Assembly: GCF_014640075.1 (NCBI RefSeq)
Contig: NZ_BMGG01000006.1
Coordinates: 104,175 to 168,174, forward strand
Reading direction: 5' to 3'
DNA from: Chelatococcus reniformis
Lineage (GTDB): Bacteria > Pseudomonadota > Alphaproteobacteria > Rhizobiales > Beijerinckiaceae
DNA length: 64,000 nt
Shown here: piece by piece, positions 18,360 through 27,592 of the stretch
Position numbering within the stretch: the stretch's first letter is position 1
Layout of the letters: each line of letters opens with the position of its first letter
Notes under the pieces: model-generated
What the model saw: the letters and a program-made list of their open reading frames with translations, nothing else
The model's database searches: none
Told to the model about the DNA's origin: nothing
Made by a program: the position numbers and the translations under genes

Positions 18360-19955
18360 TTAAGCGGTCGCGCCGCTTTTCACCAGCTTGTAGGTGATGC
18401 TGTCGGTCAGCGCCTGGAATGAGGCGTCGATGATGTTGGGGCTGACGCCCACGGTCACCCAGCGGTCCCCGGTCTCGTCGCCGCTCTCGACCAGTACCCG
18501 CGTCACGGCATCGGTGCCGCCCTGGAACACGCGAACCTTGAAATCGACGAGGCCGAGCCCCTTGATCAGCGGCTGATATTTGCCGAGATCCTTGCGCAGG
18601 GCCACGTCGAGGGCATTGACCGGGCCGTTGCCCTCGCCCACAGAGATCAGCTCCTCGTCGCCCACCTTCACCTTGACCACGGCCTGGGCCACGGTCACCA
18701 GCTCGCCGAGTGCGTTGTAGCGGCGCTCGACGTTGACGCTGAAGCGCTCCACGTCGAAATAGCGCGGCACCTCGCCCAGGACACGCTTAGCCAGCAGGAA
18801 GAAGGACGCGTCGGCGCCTTCGTAGGCATAGCCCTGCGCCTCCTTGTCCTTCACCTCGTCGAGCAGACGGCCGATGCGGCGGTCGTCCTTGTCGAGCGGA
18901 ATGCCGATCCGCTCCAGTTCGGCCAGGATGTTGGACTTGCCCGCCTGGTCGGACACCAGCAGCCTGCGCTCGTTGCCGACGCTCGCGGGATCGACGTGCT
19001 CGTAGGTCCGCGGGTCCTTCAGCACGGCTGAGGCATGGATGCCGGCCTTGGTCGTGAAGGCGCTGGCGCCCACATAAGGGGCATGGCGGTCCGGCGCCCG
19101 GTTGAGGATCTCGTCCAGCGTGCGAGAGACGTGTGTCAACTGCCGCAGCCCCTCATCGGTGACGCCGATCTCGCAGCGCTCCGCATAGTCCCGCTTGAGC
19201 TTCAAAGTCGGGATCAGGCTCACCAGGTTGGCGTTGCCGCAGCGCTCGCCCAGACCGTTGAGGGTGCCCTGGATATGGCGCACGCCGGCGCGGACCGCCG
19301 CCAGGGAGTTGGCGACCGCGCAGCCGGTATCATCGTGCGCATGGATGCCGAGATGGTCGCCGGGCACATGCTTGCAGACCTCGGTGACGATGCGCTCCAC
19401 CTCCTCCGGCAGCGTGCCGCCATTGGTGTCGCATAGCACCACCCAGCGGGCGCCCGCCTCCCAGGCCGCCTTGGCGCAGGCCAGCGCATAGTCCGGATTG
19501 GCCTTGTAGCCGTCGAAGAAATGCTCGCAGTCGAGCAGCGCCTCGCGCCCCCGCGCCACGGTCAGACCGATGCTGTCGCGGATGCCTTCCAGATTGTCGT
19601 CCAGCGAGATCTCGAGGGCAACGTGCACCTGATAGTCCCAGCTCTTGGCGACGAAGCAGATCGCGTCGGCGCTGCTGTCGAGCAAGGCGGCGACGCCCGG
19701 GTCGTTGGCGGCGGAACGCCCCGTCCGCTTGGTCATGCCGAAGGCGGTGAAGCGGGCGGCGACGGTGCGGCGATCGCTGAAAAATTCGGTGTCCAGCGGG
19801 TTGGCGCCGGGATAGCCGCCCTCGACATAGTCGAGGCCGAGCTTGTCCAGCATCGCGGCAATGACGCGCTTGTCGTCGAGCGAGAAATCGACGCCGGTCG
19901 TTTGCGCGCCGTCGCGCAGGGTGGTGTCGAACAGGTAGAGGCGGTCGCGCGTCAT
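18360..19955 (-). CDS. cimA: (R)-citramalate synthase
   Basis: Condenses pyruvate with acetyl-CoA to (R)-citramalate, the entry to threonine-independent isoleucine synthesis. 531 residues: the DRE-TIM catalytic barrel starts with LFDTTLRDGAQTTGVDFS (about 8-25), has HAHDDTGCAVANSLAAV with the metal-binding HxH, and GTLNGLGERCGN. The C-terminal third (GYAYEGADASFFLLAKR to the end) is the LeuA-type allosteric domain. The TIGR00977-type N-terminus distinguishes it from 2-isopropylmalate synthase. Its ATG overlaps the stop of the GNAT gene as ATGA, so cysS, the GNAT gene and cimA are transcribed together. Confidence 0.93.
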   Translation of the reverse strand: MTRDRLYLFDTTLRDGAQTTGVDFSLDDKRVIAAMLDKLGLDYVEGGYPGANPLDTEFFSDRRTVAARFTAFGMTKRTGRSAANDPGVAALLDSSADAICFVAKSWDYQVHVALEISLDDNLEGIRDSIGLTVARGREALLDCEHFFDGYKANPDYALACAKAAWEAGARWVVLCDTNGGTLPEEVERIVTEVCKHVPGDHLGIHAHDDTGCAVANSLAAVRAGVRHIQGTLNGLGERCGNANLVSLIPTLKLKRDYAERCEIGVTDEGLRQLTHVSRTLDEILNRAPDRHAPYVGASAFTTKAGIHASAVLKDPRTYEHVDPASVGNERRLLVSDQAGKSNILAELERIGIPLDKDDRRIGRLLDEVKDKEAQGYAYEGADASFFLLAKRVLGEVPRYFDVERFSVNVERRYNALGELVTVAQAVVKVKVGDEELISVGEGNGPVNALDVALRKDLGKYQPLIKGLGLVDFKVRVFQGGTDAVTRVLVESGDETGDRWVTVGVSPNIIDASFQALTDSITYKLVKSGATA

Positions 19956-20461
19956 GAGCGTTTCGTCCCGGTCTCGTTGGCCGCCAACTGCTTGCGCATG
20001 GCGGTTCGGCCCAGCCATTCACCACCGCGCTGCACCGTTTCGCGATGGAGATCCTGGTAGCCGCGCTTCTGAAAGAACCCGCGGGCGGTATCGCTCGCAT
20101 CGGTCGTCAGGCTGGTGGCGCCGCGGGCCCCGGCCAGCTTCTCCAGGGCTTCGAGCAGCTGGCTCGCCACCCCTTGCCCCGCGACCGCCGGATGCACGTA
20201 GAGGTATTCGACGTGGTCGTTGCCCCTGAGGGCGGCAAATCCCATGGGCGATCCGCCGATCACGCCGACGAGCGTCAGCATGCCTGCCAGATGCTCGCCG
20301 AAGGCGGCCTCGTCATCGGCGGCGGAGGCCCATGCCTCGCGCTGGGCCTCGTCGTAGTCGTCCGCCGCGATCTCGTCGATCGCCGTCCGGAAGATGGCCG
20401 CCAGCGCCGGCGCGTCGGCGGGCAGAAAGGGCCTGAGGCCAGTTTTGAACGCCTGTCCCAT
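19952..20461 (-). CDS. GNAT-family N-acetyltransferase
   Basis: 169 residues, acetyl-CoA-dependent transferase. The fold's core is visible: RPFLPADAPALAAIFRTAIDE (beta1-alpha1), GGSPMGFAALRG, the acetyl-CoA-binding VEYLYVHPAVAGQGVASQLLEAL with the Q/R-x-x-G-x-G/A pattern, and ARGFFQKRGYQ near the C-terminus. Substrate unknown. The start (ATG at 20461) overlaps the cysS stop by one base (TGATG), and the end overlaps the cimA start by four bases, so translation is probably coupled across all three. Confidence 0.85.
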   Translation of the reverse strand: MGQAFKTGLRPFLPADAPALAAIFRTAIDEIAADDYDEAQREAWASAADDEAAFGEHLAGMLTLVGVIGGSPMGFAALRGNDHVEYLYVHPAVAGQGVASQLLEALEKLAGARGATSLTTDASDTARGFFQKRGYQDLHRETVQRGGEWLGRTAMRKQLAANETGTKRS

Positions 20462-21951
20462 CAGCGGTGCCCTCCGCGCGCCACATCCCACGTCGTGGTA
20501 CCGTCCTTGTTGTCCTTGAGCACGATGCCGGCGGCCGAGAGCTCGTCCCGGATGCGGTCGGACTCTCCCCAGTTCTTTGCCGCGCGTGCCTCGGCGCGCC
20601 TCTCGATCCAGGCTTCGATCTTCCGGCGATTCTCCGGCGTCAGATCCGCCTTGGGATCGAAGGCGCTCCCGCTTGGGGAAAAGCGGGACGCGTTGAGCAG
20701 CCCGAGGAATTGCAGGCCCGCCTTCAAGGCGCCGAGCTGTCCCGTCTTTCGCAAGCCGTGCAGCGCCGCGATCGCCTCGGCCGTATTCAGGTCGTCCTCT
20801 AGCGCGAGCAGCATCGGCTCCGGGGGCTGGGCGGCCGGGACGATCTCGCCGAAGCCTGCGGCGTCATGCCAGGCCATCAACGTCGCCTCGGCCTCCTCGA
20901 GCGCCCTCACGGTCCAGTCGATGGGCTGCCGGTAGTGCGCGCGCAGCATGGCGAGGCGCAACACCTCACCCGGCCACGAGCGGCCGCCGAAGGTGTCCGT
21001 CGTCAGCAACTGGCGGATGGTGACGAAGTTGCCGAGCGACTTCGACATCTTCTGGCCTTCCACCTGCAGAAAACCATTGTGTAGCCAGTAGTTGGCCATG
21101 CGCGGCGTCTCCAGCGCGCAGCAGGTCTGGGCGATCTCGTCCTCGTGATGGGGAAAGACGAGGTCGATGCCGCCGCCGTGGATATCGAACACGGTCGCCT
21201 CTGCGGCCTCGCAGCGCAGACGGCCGGCGAAGGCATCGACCAGATGCTTCCACGACATGGCCGAGCACTCGATGTGCCAGCCGGGGCGTCCATCGGCGGC
21301 AATGCCGCACGGCGATGGCCAGCCCGGCTCGCCCGCCTTGGAGGGCTTCCACAGCACAAAGTCCATGGGATCACGCTTGTAGGGCGCCACCTCGACGCGA
21401 GCGCCGGCGAGCATCTCGTCGAGGCTTCGGTTGGACAGCGCGCCGTAACGCGGCACGCCCTCGAGCCGCCCCATGGCTGCCACGCCGAACAGCACGTGAT
21501 CCTCGGCCACGTAGGCCACATCGCGGGCGACGAGCCGCTCGATCAGCATCACCATCTCGGCGATGTGATCGGTGGCACGCGGCTCAACGGTCGGCGCCAG
21601 CACGCCGAGCGCGGCAATATCCTCGTGAAAGCGCGCCGCCGTCGTCTCGGTCAGCGCGCGGATGGTGATGCCGCGCTCCGCGGCCCGCGCGTTGATCTTG
21701 TCGTCCACGTCCGTGATGTTCCGGACATAGGTGACGTGTTCGGCGCCATAGATCTGGCGCAGCAACCGGAAGAGAACATCGAAGACGATGATCGGCCGCG
21801 CATTGCCGATATGCGCGTCGTCGTAGACGGTCGGCCCGCAGACGTACATGCGCACGTTCGCGGCGTCGACCGGATGGAACGCATCCTTCGTCCGCGTCAG
21901 CGTGTTATGCAGGCGGATCGCCCGCGAACCGGCACTTGGATCAACAGACAT
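20461..21951 (-). CDS. cysS: Cysteinyl-tRNA synthetase
   Basis: 496 residues, class I synthetase. The zinc cysteine and HIGH-like motif are in [16 protein letters not shown] (about 35-50); [16 protein letters not shown] supplies the other zinc ligands; QKMSKSLGN (about 300) is the KMSKS loop. The C-terminal anticodon-binding helical domain includes [35 protein letters not shown]. Length is normal to slightly long. It heads the cysS-GNAT-cimA transcript, which couples a cysteine-charging enzyme with isoleucine synthesis. The upstream 416 bp hold no other gene. Confidence 0.96.
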   Translation of the reverse strand: MSVDPSAGSRAIRLHNTLTRTKDAFHPVDAANVRMYVCGPTVYDDAHIGNARPIIVFDVLFRLLRQIYGAEHVTYVRNITDVDDKINARAAERGITIRALTETTAARFHEDIAALGVLAPTVEPRATDHIAEMVMLIERLVARDVAYVAEDHVLFGVAAMGRLEGVPRYGALSNRSLDEMLAGARVEVAPYKRDPMDFVLWKPSKAGEPGWPSPCGIAADGRPGWHIECSAMSWKHLVDAFAGRLRCEAAEATVFDIHGGGIDLVFPHHEDEIAQTCCALETPRMANYWLHNGFLQVEGQKMSKSLGNFVTIRQLLTTDTFGGRSWPGEVLRLAMLRAHYRQPIDWTVRALEEAEATLMAWHDAAGFGEIVPAAQPPEPMLLALEDDLNTAEAIAALHGLRKTGQLGALKAGLQFLGLLNASRFSPSGSAFDPKADLTPENRRKIEAWIERRAEARAAKNWGESDRIRDELSAAGIVLKDNKDGTTTWDVARGGHR

Positions 21952-22367
21952 GGCGTCTTCCTGGCCGCGGGCCCGGAGGACGTTCCGATTTCAGGTGATT
22001 GAAACGAAGACGGCTCCAGCCAGCGGTGTCGCTAGCGGATGATAATCGAGATCGCGCAAATGATGCGGGCCGTCGTCATGGGCGTCTTTTGCGCCCGCCG
22101 CTGCGGTCCGTCAAGGGCCTGCGCGCGCCCTGGACGAGGCGCACCATGGCAGAAATAGCACGCCTCGCCGGACATTGATCAAAGCGATCGCTTTAGACGT
22201 TCGGATGGCTTGCGCCGGCGCCCGCCCGATGAGAAAGAGCCCCATATCGGGAGCGGTCCGGGTACGACCCGCGAACGCGGCGGCAACATTTACGGGAGCT
22301 GAGCGTTGATACGGCACCGCCGGTTGCGGTGATCGTCGGCGTTCGCCTGTGCGACGGGGGATCATTG
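21952..22367. other. Gene-free region upstream of cysS
   Basis: A 416-bp divergent intergenic region. The only clear structure is the 14-bp perfect palindrome aaagcgatcgcttt at 22181-22194, with ttgatc just before it. The rest is G+C rich and shows no open frame with coding character. Promoters for cysS (leftward) and for the small secreted-protein gene (rightward) must lie here, but none could be placed by eye. Confidence 0.5.
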
Positions 22368-22688
22368 ATGCGTCGGATCGCGTTCACCGTGGCGTTGCTG
22401 GCTTTGGTCGGGCTGCCGGTTCTGCTCAGCCCGCGGTTGTCCCGGGCCGGCGGCATAGGTCCGTCGCAAGCGACCTTCGTGATCCCACCATCGGATGGTT
22501 ACGGCATCGGCGAGTGCCTGCAAGGGGGCGGCGATTGCGGTCGCGCCGTCGCCGACGGTTGGTGCCAGGCCAACGGTTTCGCCCGCGCCACAGCCTTCGG
22601 GCCAGCCGCCGCCAGCGCGGTCGCCACCGGCTCGGTGGCCGCCGACAGCAGCACTGGCACGGCGCTCGCCATCCAGTGCGCGCGCTGA
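22368..22688 (+). CDS. Small secreted protein of unknown function
   Basis: 106 residues with a signal peptide (MRRIAFTVALLALVGLPVLLSPRLSRAG) and a short mature part containing three to four cysteines (GECLQGGGDCGRAVADGWCQANGF, final IQCAR). The cysteine spacing suggests disulfides in the periplasm. ATG at 22368 follows gacggggga at a suitable distance. I do not recognise the family. The C-terminal half is Ala/Thr/Ser-rich. It is a single gene, with a repeat element after its stop. Confidence 0.7.
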   Translation: MRRIAFTVALLALVGLPVLLSPRLSRAGGIGPSQATFVIPPSDGYGIGECLQGGGDCGRAVADGWCQANGFARATAFGPAAASAVATGSVAADSSTGTALAIQCAR

Positions 22689-22817
22689 GCTAGAGTTCTT
22701 CGTCTCGCTCCGCGGGCGGCCAGCCGACTGCGCCAGTCCCTCGCCACGTCTGCTTCAACCGTCTGCGGTCAAAGCGTCTCGCTTGCGACTGGATGAACCA
22801 GCCCAGGCGCCAGCACG

Positions 22818-22952
22818 CTCGAGCGGAACTGCATCATCATCCCGCTCGAGAGCATTTCCGCGTTTCTTCGTATCACCGAAGTGCTCTATCTGTTTGATGA
22901 ATCGCGTTTTCTTCACGCGAACCGGCGTCCACTTCGCTCGAAGACGCTCTAA
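22818..22952. repeat. Palindromic intergenic element, family B, copy 1
   Basis: About 135 bp. It starts with an imperfect palindrome around ctcgagcgg and cccgctcgag, continues with agagcatttccgcgtttc and cgaagtgctct, and ends with ttcttcacgcgaaccggcg and cgctcgaagacgctctaa. The second copy at 61675-61779 has the same order and near-identical end block (cacgcgaatcggcgcccac, then gctcgaaaatgctctaa). This copy ends 13 bp before the stop of the minus-strand CreA gene. Its AGAGCAT and ATGCTCT-like ends make it look like a mobile palindromic unit. Confidence 0.75.
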
Positions 22953-22964
22953 CTCTTTGCTGAG

Positions 22965-23486
22965 CTAGCGCAGCCAGTCGCCGCATTTGGGTGGATCGCC
23001 TGCGCCCCAGGGCGCGATCGGCACCGTGGACGTCGAGTTCTTTGGGGAACCGTCGATCAGCTTGTCCGAGTAGACCAGATAGACCAGTGTATTCCGTTTG
23101 GCGTCGCAGCCGCGCACGATCTGCATGCGCTTAAAGATGAGCGATCGCCGTTCCGAGAAGACGACGTCGCCTTGCTCGAACTTCTCCTTGAACGAGATTG
23201 GTCCGGTTTGCCGGCAGGCCAGCGAAATGTCCGACACTTCTTCGGCAACGCCGATCATGCCCTTCACACCGCCCTTTTCCGGAACCGTATAGTGGCAGGC
23301 GACCCCGCTCACGACGGGATCGTCGACGCCGTAGACCGCGAGCCTGTCGTCCGGCGTCAGGAACTTCCACACGGTGGACTTCCTGAGAATAAGATCGGGC
23401 CCGTCGGCGCGTGCCGGCGCGGCAAGCCAGACGCCCGTGAATAGCGCAGCCAAAGCCGCGCCAGCGCTGATCGAAATGCGAAGCAT
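22965..23486 (-). CDS. CreA family periplasmic protein
   Basis: 173 residues with a signal peptide (MLRISISAGAALAALFTGVWLAAPARA). The mature part matches the CreA family: TVWKFLTPDDRLAVYGVDDPVVSGVACHY, then GVKGMIGVAEEVSDISLACRQTGPISF, and RSLIFKRMQIVRGCDAKRNTLVYLVYSDKLIDGSPKNS. Two cysteines in the first block and one later are conserved. Function is not known for the family. The ATG at 23486 is preceded by aggagggg, a strong ribosome site. It is a lone gene, divergent from the DUF2865 gene. Confidence 0.88.
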   Translation of the reverse strand: MLRISISAGAALAALFTGVWLAAPARADGPDLILRKSTVWKFLTPDDRLAVYGVDDPVVSGVACHYTVPEKGGVKGMIGVAEEVSDISLACRQTGPISFKEKFEQGDVVFSERRSLIFKRMQIVRGCDAKRNTLVYLVYSDKLIDGSPKNSTSTVPIAPWGAGDPPKCGDWLR

Positions 23487-23772
23487 GGCCCCTCCTGCGC
23501 ATCTATATGGTTGCCGGCCGCTCGAAGGCACTGCGGCACGAGGACCACCGCCGTTGAACGCCGGCCGCGGGCGTGCGATTCTGCTGGCCGCGAATCGCGT
23601 CCGCCACCGTGCTTGACCGAAGCTCGCCGGTGGACGATGACCATACTTTAGTCAACGTCGCCATCTTGGATGGCCTCGAATAATCGATGTGGCGTCACCG
23701 CGCAGCCCATCCGGTTGGCTCACACAACCCCGTCGGCCCGTGGCCAGGCCATGGTCGTCTTGAGAAGGATTC

Positions 23773-24948
23773 ATGGCTCGCCGCTTTGCGCTGAGATCAG
23801 CTTTCATTGCCTCGGTCTTACTGGCAGCGCCGGCCGTTGCCGTTGCCCAGTCTCCCTCGTGCGATCGGTTCCGGGCCGAGCTCGCCTCGCTCGGCCGCGG
23901 AGGCGATGCCCGGGCGGCCGCCTCCGCGCGGGCGCTGCGCGGCGAACTCGGCCGTCTGCAGAGCTATGCCGCCAACCTGGGCTGTGATCGGGTCAACTTC
24001 CTGTTCTTCGGCCAGCCGAAACCGCAGCAGTGCGGCGCGATCGAAGCGCAACTGCGCCATGTGAGCGCCGAGTACAACCGCGCGATGGCGCAATCCCAGG
24101 GCAGCGAGCCGCGGCGCCAGCAACTGATGGCTGCGATCCGCCAGAACTGCGATCCCGGGTCCGCAGGGGGCCGCCAGCCGAATTTCTTCGAGCGCCTGTT
24201 CGGCGTCCGCCCGGGCGACTCTATGGACGAGGCCAATCGGGCCCCCGACGATCAGTTGCCGACCGAAGGTGACCCGTCCGAGCAGCGGCAGACACGCTAC
24301 GGCGGATCGCGCACGGTGTGCGTGCGCTCCTGTGACGGCTATTTCTTCCCACTGCCGACCGGAAGCCGCGACGGCGCGCCCGAAATGTGCCAGGCGCTGT
24401 GCCCGGCCACGGAGACGCTCGTCTACTTCATGCCCGCGGACGGGGCGATCGAGCGGGCGGGCAACCGTGAGGGCAAACCTTATACGGAGCTTCCCAACGC
24501 CTCCAAGTACAAGCGCTCGCTCGATCCGGCCTGCACGTGCCGCAAGCCGGGCGAGAGCTGGACAGCCGCGCTCCAGCACGGCGAGGAATTGCTCGGGCCG
24601 CGGCGCAACGACATCATCGTTACGGCGGAGAAGGCGGAGGAGCTTTCGCGCGTCAAGCCTGTCGCCAAGCCGGCCGAGACCAAGCCCGCCGACGTCAGGG
24701 ATAAACAGGCCAAGACGCCCGCGTCCGCCGAGCCCGACGAGGAGCCGATGCCCGATCCGGCGGCCGTTCCGACGGCGAGCCATGAATCGTCGGGCATCGG
24801 GCCGCAGACGATCGACAGCCAGCGTGCCGTAGGGACGCGCGAGGGGCAGGTGCGCGAGGTGATCGGCGCCAACGGCCAGAAGCAGAACGTCCGGGTGGTC
24901 GCGCCCAACATCTTCGCCTCGCCGACCACCGCCGACAAAGCCGAGTGA
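23773..24948 (+). CDS. DUF2865 domain-containing secreted protein
   Basis: 391 residues with a signal peptide (ends AVAVAQ, about 26). An alpha-helical N-terminal half is followed by the DUF2865 core: GGSRTVCVRSCDGYFFPL near residue 178, CQALCPATETLVYFMP, and a third pair of cysteines in DPACTCRKPGESW. The C-terminus is acidic and Pro/Ala-rich (EPMPDPAAVP). The protein is likely periplasmic or cell-surface in alphaproteobacteria; function unknown. The cysteine pairs suggest disulfide-stabilised units. It ends 20 bp before the convergent gltX stop. Confidence 0.88.
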   Translation: MARRFALRSAFIASVLLAAPAVAVAQSPSCDRFRAELASLGRGGDARAAASARALRGELGRLQSYAANLGCDRVNFLFFGQPKPQQCGAIEAQLRHVSAEYNRAMAQSQGSEPRRQQLMAAIRQNCDPGSAGGRQPNFFERLFGVRPGDSMDEANRAPDDQLPTEGDPSEQRQTRYGGSRTVCVRSCDGYFFPLPTGSRDGAPEMCQALCPATETLVYFMPADGAIERAGNREGKPYTELPNASKYKRSLDPACTCRKPGESWTAALQHGEELLGPRRNDIIVTAEKAEELSRVKPVAKPAETKPADVRDKQAKTPASAEPDEEPMPDPAAVPTASHESSGIGPQTIDSQRAVGTREGQVREVIGANGQKQNVRVVAPNIFASPTTADKAE

Positions 24949-24968
24949 CGCGGCCCGGCTGCGTAGGC

Positions 24969-26309
24969 TCAGCGGGGGAGCCGCTCGAGCGTCCGCTCCC
25001 GGCCGATCAGCGGCAGTAGAGCGGCTAGCTCCGGCCCGTGATCGAGGCCGGTGAGAGCCTGCCGCAACGGCATGAACAGGGCGCGCCCCTTGGCCCCTGT
25101 CCGCGCCTTCACCGCGTCGGTCCAGGTTTTCCACGTCGAGCCGTCCCATGGCGCGGGCGGCAGGCACTCGCGAGCGGCGACCCAGAATGCGGCGTCGGCG
25201 GCAGCCGCGACGGTCATGTCCTGCGCCGGTCCATGGACGATGCGCCACCAGCTCTCGACGTCAGCGAAGCGCTCCAGGTTGCCGCGGACGGCGAGCCAGA
25301 ACCCCTCGCCGTCGATCCCCGCGCGCAGCAACCGCTCCCTGGCCGCTTCGTAGGGCATCTCGTGCAAAAGGCGTGCGTTGAGATGCGTCAGCTCGGCCTC
25401 GTCGAACTTGGCCGGCGCGCGCGAGATGTGGGCGAGGTCGACGAGATCGGCCAGCTCCGCCATCGATGCCACCGGCCTGACGGCTTCCGCCGAGCCCACG
25501 AGGACGGCCAGCGACGCCACCGCCATGGGCTCCACGCCGTTCTCCCGCAGCCCCCTCAGCGACAGATGCCCCAGGCGCTTGGACAACCCTTCGCCGCTCA
25601 TCGTGGTGAGCAGGTTGTGGTGGCCGAAGGCGGGCGGCGTTCCGCCCAGCGCCGCGATGATCTCGATCTGCACCGCCGTATTGGTAACGTGGTCCTCGCC
25701 GCGAATGACGTGCGTCACGCCCATGGCCAGATCATCGACCACCGACGGTAGCGTGTAGAGGAACGTACCGTCGGCACGGACCAGCACGGGATCGGACAGC
25801 GACGCGGTGTCCACCTGGCTCGCGCCGCGCACCAGATCCGTCCACGCCACGGTGCCGTGCGCGAGCTTGAAGCGCCAGTGCGGCGTCCGTCCCTCCGCCT
25901 CAAGCGCCGCCTTCTCGTCATCCGTCAGAGCCAGCGCCGCGCGATCGTAGATCGGTGGTTGGCCGCGGGCGAGCTGGCGCTTGCGCCGTCGCTCCAGCTC
26001 GTCGGGGCTTTCGTAGCAGGCATAGAGCCGCCCCTGGGAGCGTAGGCGCGCGGCCGCCTCCTGATAGCGCGCGATGTGGTCCGACTGCCGCTCCGTTCCG
26101 GCCGGAACGATGCCCAGCCAGGCCAGATCGCCGGCGATGGCGGCGGCGAACTCAGCCGTCGAACGCTCCTGGTCGGTGTCGTCCAGCCGCAGGATGAAAC
26201 GGCCGCCCGCTTTGCGGGCGAAGAGCCAATTGAGCAAGGCCGTGCGCGCGTTGCCGATATGCAGATAGCCCGTCGGCGACGGCGCGAAGCGTACGGTGAT
26301 GGTCGACAT
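24969..26309 (-). CDS. gltX: Glutamate--tRNA ligase (GltX)
   Basis: 446 residues. The HIGH-like motif is [13 protein letters not shown] (about 8-20); GEGLSKRLG (about 236) is the KMSKS-equivalent loop. The zinc-binding segment of classical GluRS is not obvious. Many alphaproteobacteria carry two gltX genes, one misacylating tRNA-Gln; this could be either (inference). ATG at 26309 (MSTITVRF) is taken; an ATG two codons earlier is equally possible as neither has a clear ribosome site. It follows the thioesterase gene by 54 bp on the same strand. Confidence 0.93.
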   Translation of the reverse strand: MSTITVRFAPSPTGYLHIGNARTALLNWLFARKAGGRFILRLDDTDQERSTAEFAAAIAGDLAWLGIVPAGTERQSDHIARYQEAAARLRSQGRLYACYESPDELERRRKRQLARGQPPIYDRAALALTDDEKAALEAEGRTPHWRFKLAHGTVAWTDLVRGASQVDTASLSDPVLVRADGTFLYTLPSVVDDLAMGVTHVIRGEDHVTNTAVQIEIIAALGGTPPAFGHHNLLTTMSGEGLSKRLGHLSLRGLRENGVEPMAVASLAVLVGSAEAVRPVASMAELADLVDLAHISRAPAKFDEAELTHLNARLLHEMPYEAARERLLRAGIDGEGFWLAVRGNLERFADVESWWRIVHGPAQDMTVAAAADAAFWVAARECLPPAPWDGSTWKTWTDAVKARTGAKGRALFMPLRQALTGLDHGPELAALLPLIGRERTLERLPR

Positions 26310-26363
26310 GGCCATCGTTATGGCCGAGCGCTGCGGCCGCCGCAATCGGCGGCCGCAGCGCGG

Positions 26364-26822
26364 TCAGGCCGCCGTGGTATCGACGGCGGTATCCAGGTTG
26401 GCGATGGTGGCGAGCGCCACCGCGACGAGTTTGTCGCGGCCGTCCACGAGGCAGTGCACCTTCGCATCCACCACGGTGAGCTTGCGCCCGGGCTTGACCA
26501 CCGTCGCCCGGCAGACGAGACGGCTTCCCGTGGCGGGAGCCAGGATGTTGAGCTTGTACTCGGCCGTCAGGACGCTCTGGCGCTGGATGTCGATCACCGT
26601 GGCCGCCGCCGACGTGGTCGTATTGTCGACCAGGAAGCCGATGACCCCGCCGTGAAAGAAGCCGTGCTGCTGGAGCAGCGCGTCGCGACGATCGAGCGCC
26701 ATGACGAGTTCGCCCGGCGCAATCGAGACCACCTCGGCCCCCATCAGGCCCATGAACCCCTGGCTGTAGAGCGCCCGGGTGATGGCGGCTGCGGTCTCGG
26801 CAAACGTTCCGGGCTCAGGCAT
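26364..26822 (-). CDS. PaaI-family thioesterase (hotdog fold)
   Basis: 152 residues, a single hotdog domain. LLQQHGFFHGGVIGFLVDNTTTSAA (about 48-72) is the PaaI-type active-site block with the HGG turn and the catalytic Asp. These tetrameric enzymes hydrolyse aryl- or acyl-CoA thioesters. The ATG overlaps the end of the TetR gene by eight bases, so regulator and enzyme form one transcript. Substrate is not predictable beyond the family; the enzyme is probably a target of the TetR protein it follows. Confidence 0.85.
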   Translation of the reverse strand: MPEPGTFAETAAAITRALYSQGFMGLMGAEVVSIAPGELVMALDRRDALLQQHGFFHGGVIGFLVDNTTTSAAATVIDIQRQSVLTAEYKLNILAPATGSRLVCRATVVKPGRKLTVVDAKVHCLVDGRDKLVAVALATIANLDTAVDTTAA

Positions 26823-27399
26823 CCTCGGCGTCCTTCAGCAACGAATGGGCGGCCGCGTCGGCAAAGATGGCGGCCAGGGTGGTCGGTGCCTCGCCGCCCA
26901 TGCCGAGCCACCCCCGGATGGCCATGAGCGAGGGGCCCAGCAGAACCGCGGTGAAGGCCGGAAGCGGCATGGGCCGCAAGGCCGGCCGATGGAGGGGCAC
27001 CGCGCGCCAGGTCTCGATGGCGGCGACGAAGCGGGCGTTGAGAGCGGCGATATCGCGCGCCGCCTCTCCGGCGGCGATTTCGCGCCCGTGCGTGAAGAGA
27101 AAACGCGCGCGTTGGTCGGCCTCGGCCCAGCCGCATTGGGCGTGGACGACGGCGCGCAGTGCGCGCCCCGTCCCTGCCCCCCCATCGAGCGCCGCCAGAA
27201 GCACGGCTTGGTAAGCGGCGATACCGTCGCGGTAGAGCGCGGCCGCCACGGCATCCTTGCTGGCAAAGACGTGAAAGAGGCTGCCGTTCGAGACGGCGGC
27301 CCGGGCACAGATATCGGACGTGCGCGTCGCCTCGAAGCCGCGCTCGGCGAACAGCGCCAGGGCGGCTTTCAGGATGCGGTCGCGAGCGGTCTCGTCCAT
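26815..27399 (-). CDS. TetR-family transcriptional regulator
   Basis: 194 residues. The N-terminal helix-turn-helix is clear: RILKAALALFAERGFEATRTSDICARAAVSNGSLFHVFASKDAVAAALY. The C-terminal ligand domain is not recognised. It has overlapping start and stop with a PaaI thioesterase downstream, so a CoA-thioester-derived effector is likely (inference). A near-perfect 30-bp palindrome lies 3 bp upstream of the start codon and is the natural autoregulatory site. Confidence 0.9.
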   Translation of the reverse strand: MDETARDRILKAALALFAERGFEATRTSDICARAAVSNGSLFHVFASKDAVAAALYRDGIAAYQAVLLAALDGGAGTGRALRAVVHAQCGWAEADQRARFLFTHGREIAAGEAARDIAALNARFVAAIETWRAVPLHRPALRPMPLPAFTAVLLGPSLMAIRGWLGMGGEAPTTLAAIFADAAAHSLLKDAEDA

Positions 27400-27401
27400 G
27401 C

Positions 27402-27431
27402 CTAGAGTCGTGCTCTAGAGCATCGCTCTAG
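27402..27431. promoter_or_regulatory. Palindromic operator candidate for the TetR gene
   Basis: A symmetrical 30-bp site centred at 27416/27417. The core tgctctagagca is perfectly palindromic, flanked by ctagag and ctctag half-sites. On the minus strand it sits directly before the ATG at 27399, so bound protein would block both ribosome access and transcription. A TTGACT -35-like hexamer (27430-27435) abuts it. Note that the half-site CTAGAGC is also the terminal sequence of the intergenic repeats, so head-to-head repeat remnants are an alternative. Confidence 0.55.
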
Positions 27432-27531
27432 TCAAGTCCGTGCGCCTCCCCGGGTCGCACGGCGGCCGGCCGGCAAAGCGGGCTCCGGGACGGCGGCGGC
27501 GCGGCAGAGGGCGCGAGAGGATTCAAGATAT

Positions 27532-27556
27532 CGGCCGCGGTCACGGACCGCGGCCG
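27532..27556. terminator. Hairpin downstream of the DAHP synthase gene
   Basis: A 10-bp perfect stem, cggccgcggt / accgcggccg, with a 5-base loop. On the minus strand it follows the DAHP synthase stop by about 36 bp and is followed by atatcttgaatcc, not a T-run. A second small palindrome, ccctcgagaggg, lies between. A terminator or 3'-end stem is likely. Confidence 0.45.
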
Positions 27557-27592
27557 AGCAATGGGCAGGCCCTCGAGAGGGACTGCTCCGCC

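Noticed and set aside
18039-18397. Plus-strand frames encoding tandem repeats such as SCQELPAGEPAGH
   Set aside because: They arise from the 41-bp DNA repeat, which is not a multiple of three and gives repetitive frames in every phase.
22818-22952. Palindromic repeat considered as an IS remnant
   Set aside because: No transposase fragment or target-site duplication is visible; length and two-hairpin structure fit a small non-coding repeat family better.
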